From contig CAMYPM010000006.1 of NCBI GenBank assembly GCA_947290775.1, positions 1-64,000 on the forward strand: a stretch of 64,000 nucleotides of DNA, in the 5' to 3' direction. The notes beneath the pieces were generated by a model. The model had not been told where the DNA came from. It saw only the letters and a program-made list of their open reading frames with translations, and made no database searches. This document shows positions 55,109-62,000 of the stretch, piece by piece. The DNA comes from an uncultured Bacteroidales bacterium. GTDB taxonomy: Bacteria; Bacteroidota; Bacteroidia; Bacteroidales; Porphyromonadaceae. Positions within the stretch are counted from its first letter, which is position 1. Every line of letters begins with the position of its first letter. The translations under genes and the position numbers were made by a program.

Positions 55109-56161
55109 TTATAGGGGTTTTTGTATCGAACCCTCCTTATTGAGGTCTTTGGCTATCTTGTCCAGCAATCCATTTACAAAGGCTCCACTCTTTACGGTAG
55201 AGAACGCTTTGGCTATCTCTACATATTCATTTATGGTAACCGATACCGGTATGTTGGGGAAGGTTAGGAACTCAGCCGTGCCCATCTTTAGTAGAATTTT
55301 GTCACAAGTAGTGAGCCGGTCGCTATCCCAATTGACCAAATAACTATCAATAAAGTCGGCTTTATGTTCTCCGTGGTGTAAGGTAGCACGGAGTAGCTCG
55401 TAGGGGAATACCTCATCTTCCTTATCCCGATACATAGGCATGAGAATACTATCCAGAGGCTCCTCTTCGCATGAGCGTTTGAGCGTCTTGAGGGCGAAAT
55501 CCTTCTGTACCTCAACGGGAGCGATAGCAAGTCGTGTCGAATTGTACACATTCTCTTCTTCCTTGAGGGCTTTGACGGTTTGCTCTATTTCGTCTGTGTG
55601 AGGCATCTCCTCTACTTCGATTTTCTCCGTATAGTCGTAGCTTCGGTCCCAGTAAATGCTGATGTCCTGCAAAAGGTCGTCTAAATGCGTATTGCGAAAT
55701 GTGTAGCGTGAAAGCGCTGTAACCCAAAATGCAGCATCCTCTTTGTAGGTATGGTGCTCCTGAGCGGAGTATTGCTTGTAGATATCGGTTGATAAAATTT
55801 CTTCCAGTAAGAGTCGAAGCGTCTCATCATAGCGTCGCCACGACAGATCTTTTTCTCTGAGTGTATCGGCAAGTTGGTCACAATTATCAATCTTTTGGGC
55901 AAGTAGATTGCTTGACAATACCATGTTGGGATTTTCATCCTCCTTGCTTCGAATAAGCCGTTTGCGGCGTCGCTCCTGCTGCTCTGTGTAGAGGGCTGTT
56001 AGAGAGGGTACTAGATCCAATAGAAAAAGGTATAAACTATGTGTGCTATCCAATGAGAGGCGAAGCTCGCTCTCTGTCTCTCGCACTGTCGTGCCCTCAC
56101 CAAGGTAGTATGCGTATAGGGCTTGGAATACCCTTATTCGTGCCAATGATCGATTTATCAT
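55109..56161 (-). CDS. nusB: Transcription antitermination protein NusB (long form)
   Basis: Part of the NusB-S10 antitermination complex needed for rRNA operons. At 350 residues it is far longer than E. coli NusB (about 140). The C-terminal ~110 residues hold the recognisable NusB fold (SYLVNWDSDRLTTCDKILLK, MGTAEFLTFPNIPVSVTINE, STVKSGAFVNGLLDKIAK), while the first ~200 are helical, with a NusB-like start (RSLARIRVFQALYAYYLGEG). Long NusB proteins are usual in Bacteroidota. It has its own -7 box and lies next to tRNA and rpsT genes. Confidence 0.92.
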   Translation of the reverse strand: MINRSLARIRVFQALYAYYLGEGTTVRETESELRLSLDSTHSLYLFLLDLVPSLTALYTEQQERRRKRLIRSKEDENPNMVLSSNLLAQKIDNCDQLADTLREKDLSWRRYDETLRLLLEEILSTDIYKQYSAQEHHTYKEDAAFWVTALSRYTFRNTHLDDLLQDISIYWDRSYDYTEKIEVEEMPHTDEIEQTVKALKEEENVYNSTRLAIAPVEVQKDFALKTLKRSCEEEPLDSILMPMYRDKEDEVFPYELLRATLHHGEHKADFIDSYLVNWDSDRLTTCDKILLKMGTAEFLTFPNIPVSVTINEYVEIAKAFSTVKSGAFVNGLLDKIAKDLNKEGSIQKPL

Positions 56162-56193
56162 ATTTTCTCCCTTTTCCTATCCATTCGGGGCTA

Positions 56194-56201
56194 CAAAGGT
56201 A
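56194..56201 (-). promoter_or_regulatory. -7 box (TACCTTTG, reverse strand) for nusB
   Basis: Perfect TAnnTTTG match on the minus strand, 32 bases before the nusB ATG. Confidence 0.6.
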
Positions 56202-56288
56202 ACCAATTGAACGAAATAGAGCGAATAAGTTAGCCTAACAGTATTAAGCTTCTTATCGATCCGCCCCCAAGTAGAAAGGCGCAGAAAA

Positions 56289-56372
56289 AAGATATAGATG
56301 TTTCAAATGAAAGGTTCTGATGTTTCGTTTGGAAGATTCTGATGTATTGAACGAAAGATACAGATCTTTTTT
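56289..56372 (+). repeat. Dispersed intergenic element, copy 3
   Basis: Three 22-bp units at 56297-56318, 56319-56340 and 56341-56362. The flanks AAAAAAGAT (left) and ATCTTTTTT (right) are inverted repeats of each other. Nearly identical to copy 2. Confidence 0.85.
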
Positions 56373-56408
56373 CTTGTGCAGCAATGTCCTTAATTCAAAG
56401 CGTTTTAC

Positions 56409-56416
56409 TACTTTTG
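56409..56416 (+). promoter_or_regulatory. -7 box (TACTTTTG) for folP-cdaA
   Basis: Perfect TAnnTTTG match, 46 bases before the folP ATG. Confidence 0.55.
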
Positions 56417-56462
56417 ATCAAAGAAGGGCAGGAGCAGCGCTCTTAGTTACGAAGAAAAAATA

Positions 56463-57323
56463 ATGGAAAGGCAGCGTACACTCAATTTAAGGGGACAACT
56501 GATGGATTTATCCACCCCTCAGGTAATGGGTATTATCAATGTAACGCCGGATTCGTTTTATGCCGGAAGTAGGAGAAGCGGAGAGAAAGCCATCACGGAG
56601 CGGATAGAGCAGATACTACGTGAAGGCGGTACTTTAGTAGATGTAGGCGGATGCTCTACACGGCCCGGCAATCGTCTGCCTGACGAAGCAGAAGAAATGG
56701 AGCGCCTCCGGCCTGCTTTGGAACTACTGAGCAAACACTACCCGCAAGTACCTATTTCCGTAGATACGTTTAGAAGTCGGGTAGCCCGAATGGCTGTTGA
56801 GGAGTATGGAGCAGCTATTGTAAATGATATATCCGGGGGTTTAGCCGATGAGCAGATGTTTCGCACCGTAGGAGGCTTAGGGGTGGCTTACATACTGATG
56901 CATATATCGGGCACCGTGGAGACAATGCACGAAGAGCCTCACTATGAGCCTAACGTAGAGAGTGCCGTGGCTGACTTTTTTATTCGCCAAGTAGCGGCTC
57001 TTCGTAAAGAGGGCGTAAATGATATTATCTTGGATGCGGGTTTTGGTTTTTCTAAGAGTCCGGAGGATAATTATCGCCTGATGGCACATTGTGCCGATGC
57101 CTTTCGCGACTTGGGTTTGCCACTGCTGGTAGGGGTGTCGCGTAAAAGAATGATTTGGCGACTCTTGGAGTCCTCCCCTGATGAGGCGCTTAATGGAACT
57201 ACCGTACTGAACACGATTGCACTGATGTTAGATGGTGCCGATATACTTCGTGTGCACGATGTGCGCGAGGCTGTGGAGGCTGTTAAATTAGTTGCTCAGA
57301 TCAAAACTTATTTATCACGTTAA
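56463..57323 (+). CDS. folP: Dihydropteroate synthase
   Basis: Joins p-aminobenzoate to dihydropterin diphosphate in folate synthesis; the target of sulfonamides. The 286-residue barrel shows all pterin-site motifs: GIINVTPDSF, VDVGGCSTRPG, ISVDTFRS, NDISGG, DAGFGFSKSPEDNY and VGVSRKRM. It leads a tight operon with cdaA, 6 bases apart, as in many Bacteroidota. Confidence 0.97.
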   Translation: MERQRTLNLRGQLMDLSTPQVMGIINVTPDSFYAGSRRSGEKAITERIEQILREGGTLVDVGGCSTRPGNRLPDEAEEMERLRPALELLSKHYPQVPISVDTFRSRVARMAVEEYGAAIVNDISGGLADEQMFRTVGGLGVAYILMHISGTVETMHEEPHYEPNVESAVADFFIRQVAALRKEGVNDIILDAGFGFSKSPEDNYRLMAHCADAFRDLGLPLLVGVSRKRMIWRLLESSPDEALNGTTVLNTIALMLDGADILRVHDVREAVEAVKLVAQIKTYLSR

Positions 57324-57329
57324 GGTGCT

Positions 57330-58124
57330 ATGATGCTACTTTGGTTACAATTCTCCTTCAAGGATGCTGTAGATATTTTTCTTGTTGCCGTTTCCCTCTA
57401 CTACATATACCATGTACTGAAGTCGAGTGGATCTAAGACGCTTTTTATGGGGATCATTACCTTTTTCCTTATTTGGGTTTTGGTCTCCAAGATTCTTCAG
57501 ATGCAGCTGATGGGGAGCATACTCGATATGTTTATCAGCGTAGGCGCTATCTCATTGGTCATTATTTTCCAGGAGGAGATTCGCCGCTTCCTCTTCACTT
57601 TAGGCTCCACAAAGCGTTGGAGCTTCCTTTGGTCTCTTTTCCACAACGATGCTACGGAGGAAAGTGAGGAGCAGAGTCGTATAGTAGCCTCTATTGTGCT
57701 TGCTTGCCTCAATATGTCGCGTAAGAAAACGGGGGCACTCATCGTAATTCAAGAGTCTATGGATTTGGCGGGCTACATACATACCGGCGAAATGTTTAAT
57801 AGCGAAGTCAATGCTCGTCTGATAGAGAATATTTTTTTCAAAAATAGCCCTTTACATGATGGCGCAATGATTATTTCCGATGGTATGATTCGTGCCGCAG
57901 GTTGTATTTTGCCGGTAGCAACCGGTAGAGATCTAAATAAGGACTTAGGGCTTCGGCATCGCTCGGCATTGGGTTTGGCACAGGAGACTGATGCAAAGGT
58001 GATTATTGTGAGTGAGGAGCGCGGAAAGGTCTCTTTCGCTCAGAATGGGGTTTTGCATGTGGATATAAGTCTTGAAGAATTGCGACAAGCACTTGAGAAA
58101 ACATCCTTGATAGGCATAGAATAG
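57330..58124 (+). CDS. cdaA: Diadenylate cyclase (CdaA type)
   Basis: Makes the second messenger cyclic di-AMP from two ATP. The 264-residue protein has about three N-terminal membrane helices (roughly 10-28, 36-54, 62-82) and a DisA_N catalytic domain with the DGA motif at 177-179 and the RHR motif at 209-211, both intact. It sits between folP and a GH13 gene. Cyclic di-AMP usually controls potassium and osmotic balance; no c-di-AMP phosphodiesterase is visible in this window. Confidence 0.95.
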   Translation: MMLLWLQFSFKDAVDIFLVAVSLYYIYHVLKSSGSKTLFMGIITFFLIWVLVSKILQMQLMGSILDMFISVGAISLVIIFQEEIRRFLFTLGSTKRWSFLWSLFHNDATEESEEQSRIVASIVLACLNMSRKKTGALIVIQESMDLAGYIHTGEMFNSEVNARLIENIFFKNSPLHDGAMIISDGMIRAAGCILPVATGRDLNKDLGLRHRSALGLAQETDAKVIIVSEERGKVSFAQNGVLHVDISLEELRQALEKTSLIGIE

Positions 58125-58194
58125 TCAGGTTCGACTGAGTAGAAATCCTTTTCGGCTTTTCGTGTACACAAGGAAATAAGCGAAATCTTACACT

Positions 58195-59859
58195 ATGGGT
58201 AAAACAATGATCTACTCTTATATGCCGCGACTTTTTAGAGGCGTAGCTGCACCTCTTGTGGCAGGGGGTAGCTATGAGCAAAATGGTAGCGGTAAGTTTG
58301 CCGATATGGATGAGAAAGCTTTGCAGCAGCTTCGGTCAATGGGCTTTACCCATATTTGGCCCATTGGAGTGATTCGGCATGCCTCTCGCTGTGCCTTTCC
58401 TGAGCAGGGAATAGAAGCCGATCCACAAGCCACTGTGAAAGGACAGGCAGGCTCTCCTTATGCTATTGCTGACTATTTTGATGTAGCTCCTTACTTAGCG
58501 CACGACCCTGCAAAGCGTATGGAGGAATTTGAAGCCCTTCTGGAGCGCTCGCATCGTATGGGGTTGAAATGTATCATTGACTTTGTACCCAACCATGTGG
58601 CACGTACCTACCACTCCCTCTCGCATAAGGACTTCGGTATAGCCGATGACCGGACAAAGCGTTATGCGAGAGATAACAACTTTTACTGGCTGCCGGATGA
58701 GAACCTTATTTTGGAGGGTACTCCCAACTATACAGAGTGTCCTGCACGAGTGACCGGAAATGATCGTTTCACTACGCAAGTGGGTGCAAATGATTGGTAT
58801 GATACGGTCAAGCTTAACTACGGAATAGATTATACCACCACTCCGCCACGAGAAGATTTTGAGCCCATACCGGCTACTTGGCATGATATGCTGGAGATAC
58901 TACTCTATTGGGCAGAAAAAGGGGTAGATGGCTTTCGCTGTGATATGGCAGAGATGGTTCCCGAGGCATTTTGGCGTTGGGTTATCCCGATCGTGAAAGC
59001 CCGATATGCGGTGTGCTTTATAGCAGAAATTTATCGTACGGAGCTGTATGAGGCTTTTAGGTTGGCAGGCTTTGACTATCTCTACGATAAGGTGGGACTC
59101 TACGACACTCTGATAGATGTAACCAAAGGATTTCGCTCGGCAGAGGCCATTCGTGGGGCATTGGAAGCTGAGGCCGGCTATAGGGAGCACATGCTCACCT
59201 TCTTAGAAAATCATGACGAGTATCGTCTCGCTTCAAAAGGCTGTTTGGGTAGTGCAAAGGTCGCCATTCCGGCCCTGGCTGTAGCTCTTTTTGCCGGCAA
59301 GGGTCCCTATATGCATTACTTTGGTCAAGCTCTGTGTGAGGAGGCAAGTCGGCCAGCAGGCTTTTCAAAAGGTGCCGGACGCACCTCTATATATGATTTC
59401 GTAGAGGTGCCTTCTGTCTCAAGTTGGATACGGGGTGATTATACGGATTTTTATCTGGGCCATAAAGAAAAACGCCTGTCGGAGCGATATAAAGAGATGC
59501 TGTATTGGGCTTCTGCACTCAAGGTGGTAGAGGAAGGTAGCTATTACTATTTGCCTTCAGAGAGCTATAAAGTAGAGGGCGCAGATCCTTCAAAGCTATA
59601 TCTGTTCTTACGTTATAATGAGGATGAGGTACTGCTATCGGCATCTAATTTTAGTACACAAGAAGCACATATTACTCTTCGTTGGCCCTCTCATCTATTG
59701 GATTTGATGAAAATAGGCGATGGTGAACGGGTAGCAAGATTAGTTGATTTAAATGGTACAAAGGTGCTGCCTTACTGTAGTATAGCATCTTTTGCACCGT
59801 TATCTTTTGAGGTGAATAAGCAAGAAGTTACCTTATTGCACTTCATATTACAAGAATAA
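58195..59859 (+). CDS. Cytoplasmic GH13 (alpha-amylase family) glycoside hydrolase
   Basis: A 554-residue glucan-active enzyme. All four GH13 regions are present: DFVPNHVAR (I), DGFRCDMAE with the nucleophile D250 (II), AEIY with the acid E278 (III) and LENHDEYR with D341 (IV). It lacks a signal peptide and SusG-type domains, so it acts in the cytoplasm, perhaps on glycogen or maltodextrin or as a glucosyltransferase. The exact subfamily is not clear. It lies 70 bases after cdaA without an obvious promoter or terminator between them, so it may share that transcript. Confidence 0.88.
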   Translation: MGKTMIYSYMPRLFRGVAAPLVAGGSYEQNGSGKFADMDEKALQQLRSMGFTHIWPIGVIRHASRCAFPEQGIEADPQATVKGQAGSPYAIADYFDVAPYLAHDPAKRMEEFEALLERSHRMGLKCIIDFVPNHVARTYHSLSHKDFGIADDRTKRYARDNNFYWLPDENLILEGTPNYTECPARVTGNDRFTTQVGANDWYDTVKLNYGIDYTTTPPREDFEPIPATWHDMLEILLYWAEKGVDGFRCDMAEMVPEAFWRWVIPIVKARYAVCFIAEIYRTELYEAFRLAGFDYLYDKVGLYDTLIDVTKGFRSAEAIRGALEAEAGYREHMLTFLENHDEYRLASKGCLGSAKVAIPALAVALFAGKGPYMHYFGQALCEEASRPAGFSKGAGRTSIYDFVEVPSVSSWIRGDYTDFYLGHKEKRLSERYKEMLYWASALKVVEEGSYYYLPSESYKVEGADPSKLYLFLRYNEDEVLLSASNFSTQEAHITLRWPSHLLDLMKIGDGERVARLVDLNGTKVLPYCSIASFAPLSFEVNKQEVTLLHFILQE

Positions 59860-59863
59860 AGCG

Positions 59864-59871
59864 TATTTTTG
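59864..59871 (+). promoter_or_regulatory. -7 box (TATTTTTG) for prs
   Basis: Perfect TAnnTTTG match starting just after the GH13 stop. A short hairpin (AAGCGC-acaa-GCGCTT, 59880-59895) lies at the predicted transcript 5' end. Confidence 0.5.
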
Positions 59872-59965
59872 CAGTACCGAAGCGCACAAGCGCTTTGTAT
59901 CTGCTTGTAAAAGCATAAAAGTGGGAATAGAAAAAGCAATCATTAAAGGAGGAAGATAGGGGATT

Positions 59966-60910
59966 ATGATACAAGATAATGCACCATTCTTGGTCTTTTC
60001 AGGATCTCAATCACAACATTTGACAGAGCAAATCTGTAAACATTTGGGCTGCCCGATGGGTAGGATGAATATACAGCACTTCGCCGATGGCGAGTTTGCT
60101 GTTTGTTATGAAGAAAGTATTCGCGGGGCAGACGTATTTCTTGTTCAGTCCACAAATCCGTCAAGCGACAACCTGATGGAGTTACTTCTCATGATCGATG
60201 CTGCCAAGCGTGCCAGCGCACACTATATTACAGCAGTGATCCCTTACTTTGGCTGGGCCCGTCAGGATCGTAAAGACCGTCCTCGTGTATCTATTGGAGC
60301 TAAGTTAATCGCCGACCTATTGGGGGTGGCAGGTATCACACGTTTGATTACGATGGATTTACATGCCGACCAGATACAAGGTTTCTTCAATTGCCCTGTG
60401 GATCACCTTTACGGGAGTAGTATCTTTATGGATTACATCGAAAAAGAGATCCCCTTACAAAACTTAGTGGTCGCAACTCCTGACGTGGGAGGTACGAAGC
60501 GCGTTAATAGCTATGCAAAGCATTTAGGCGTGCCTATGGTGATCTGCCACAAGAGCCGCATTCGTGCTAATGAGGTAGCTGAGATGCGTATTATCGGTGA
60601 TGTAAAGGGTAAGGATGTATTATTGGTTGATGATATTGTCGATACAGCCGGTACCATTACTAAAGCTGCTGACCTGATGATTGAGAACGGAGCAAGAACC
60701 GTGCGCGCCATAGCAAGTCATGCGGTAATGAGTGACCCTGCTACCGAGCGAATAGAAGCCAGTAAGCTGACCGAAATGATCTTTACCGATAGTATTCCCT
60801 ATTATAAGGATTGTAGCAAGGTGAAGGTGCTTTCAGTAGCTAAGCTAATCGCTGAATCAATCCGTAGGGTTTGCTCACACGAGTCTATTAGCTCACTGTA
60901 CACATTCTGA
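59966..60910 (+). CDS. prs: Ribose-phosphate pyrophosphokinase
   Basis: Makes PRPP from ribose 5-phosphate and ATP for nucleotide, His and Trp synthesis. The 314-residue length is normal. The ATP-binding flexible-loop region PYFGWARQDRKDRPR, the metal motif MDLHADQIQGFF and the PRPP-binding VLLVDDIVDTAGT are all present. A promoter box and short leader hairpin precede it, and a terminator lies 32 bases after the stop. Confidence 0.97.
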   Translation: MIQDNAPFLVFSGSQSQHLTEQICKHLGCPMGRMNIQHFADGEFAVCYEESIRGADVFLVQSTNPSSDNLMELLLMIDAAKRASAHYITAVIPYFGWARQDRKDRPRVSIGAKLIADLLGVAGITRLITMDLHADQIQGFFNCPVDHLYGSSIFMDYIEKEIPLQNLVVATPDVGGTKRVNSYAKHLGVPMVICHKSRIRANEVAEMRIIGDVKGKDVLLVDDIVDTAGTITKAADLMIENGARTVRAIASHAVMSDPATERIEASKLTEMIFTDSIPYYKDCSKVKVLSVAKLIAESIRRVCSHESISSLYTF

Positions 60911-60942
60911 TTGCACAGAGCATAGAGCAGACGATATATAGA

Positions 60943-60977
60943 AAAGGGAGTAGCACTAATTCTGTGCTGCTCCCTTT
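60943..60977. terminator. Bidirectional terminator between prs and the HAD-hotdog gene
   Basis: A 14-bp stem with one G-T pair (60943-60956 with 60964-60977) and a 7-base loop, A-rich on the left side. Confidence 0.85.
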
Positions 60978-61051
60978 CTGTTATTTATTGCGCGTAAGAA
61001 AGACGCTAATGAAGCCTTCGTTGAAGGATTCGCTATTTCATAAAATCTCTA

Positions 61052-61981
61052 TTAGCGAGCATTAATAATGCTATTGAGTACACGTGCGGTATGAATCAGT
61101 TTACCGCTCTTGCAGGAATATATCTCTACGCTCCACACATGTGTAGAGCGCCCTTTGTGCAATATGCGAGCCTCCCCTCGCATGGTGTCGCCTTCCATGG
61201 CACCGGCTACATGATAGCCGCTCACTTGCGTCCCCACTTGTATCTGCCTATCCTTGAGTAATACCACGGAGCCGAAGCCTGCGAGCGTTTCAGCAAAAGC
61301 TAAGTTGGCTCCACCATGTACGATTCCCATGGGTTGGCGAGTATGCTCATTCACCGGCATAGTGCCCTCCACATACCCTTTAGCTATGTGTGTACAAGTG
61401 ATCCCCAAGGTGGCGATCAATGAGTGGACGGTCAGTTGATTAATAGCTTCCGGAGTGATGGGAAGAGTTTCTGTGTCCTCACGTATGTATTTATTAATGA
61501 GGTGCGCTATACCACTCTGTGAAGTGGGGAGCGTGATGTAGTCGGCACAAGCTTTTACTGCCTCCGGGGCATCTCCCATAGCAACTCCAAGGCCGGCAGA
61601 CTGCATGAAGCCGGTATCCTCGGGGCGGTAGCCTACACAGATAATCTCCTCTCGAAGCAAATCTAATTTTTCAATAAAAAAATGGAGTAGGTCGCAGGGG
61701 CTAATCTCTCGCTCTTGCTTCGTGTGACAGTTGTAAATAGTGCTTCCTCCTTGCGGTAATAAATAGCCACTATAAGTATCTAACTGAAGAGGCCCTACTA
61801 AGGGAAGTAGGGAGTCGAGAGAGCTACTGCCAATGATAGCGATGCGTAGCCCATACACAGCTTGTGCGGCTACAAGTGCCTCAATGTCTATGTCGGAAAG
61901 GGTATTATCCTGCCTATACAGGGAGCCCTCCGCATGGAGAAAAAGGAGCTTATATTTTGATGTGCGATTCTTTTGACTCAT
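61052..61981 (-). CDS. Fusion of a degenerate HAD (Cof) domain and a hotdog thioesterase
   Basis: 309 residues from the ATG at 61981 (320 from an alternative ATG at 62014, which overlaps polA). In 320-residue numbering, about 20-178 follow the Cof-type HAD phosphatase pattern (ending APEAVKACADYI), but motif I reads HAEGS instead of DxDGT (H27, E29) and motif IV is GYRPED instead of GDxxND, so phosphatase activity is unlikely. Residues about 190-320 are a PaaI-type hotdog thioesterase with intact PMGIVHGGANLAFAETLAG (catalytic E242). Thioesterases of this type cleave acyl-CoA, such as DHNA-CoA of menaquinone synthesis; the substrate here is unknown. It follows polA on the same strand. Confidence 0.85.
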   Translation of the reverse strand: MSQKNRTSKYKLLFLHAEGSLYRQDNTLSDIDIEALVAAQAVYGLRIAIIGSSSLDSLLPLVGPLQLDTYSGYLLPQGGSTIYNCHTKQEREISPCDLLHFFIEKLDLLREEIICVGYRPEDTGFMQSAGLGVAMGDAPEAVKACADYITLPTSQSGIAHLINKYIREDTETLPITPEAINQLTVHSLIATLGITCTHIAKGYVEGTMPVNEHTRQPMGIVHGGANLAFAETLAGFGSVVLLKDRQIQVGTQVSGYHVAGAMEGDTMRGEARILHKGRSTHVWSVEIYSCKSGKLIHTARVLNSIINAR

Positions 61982-62000
61982 AGCATGGTGTGGATTGGTG

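Larger units (their letters stand above)
56162..56462. other. Divergent intergenic region with repeat copy 3
   Basis: Contains the nusB promoter, the dispersed element at 56289-56372 and the folP promoter. No open frame of interest. Confidence 0.6.
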
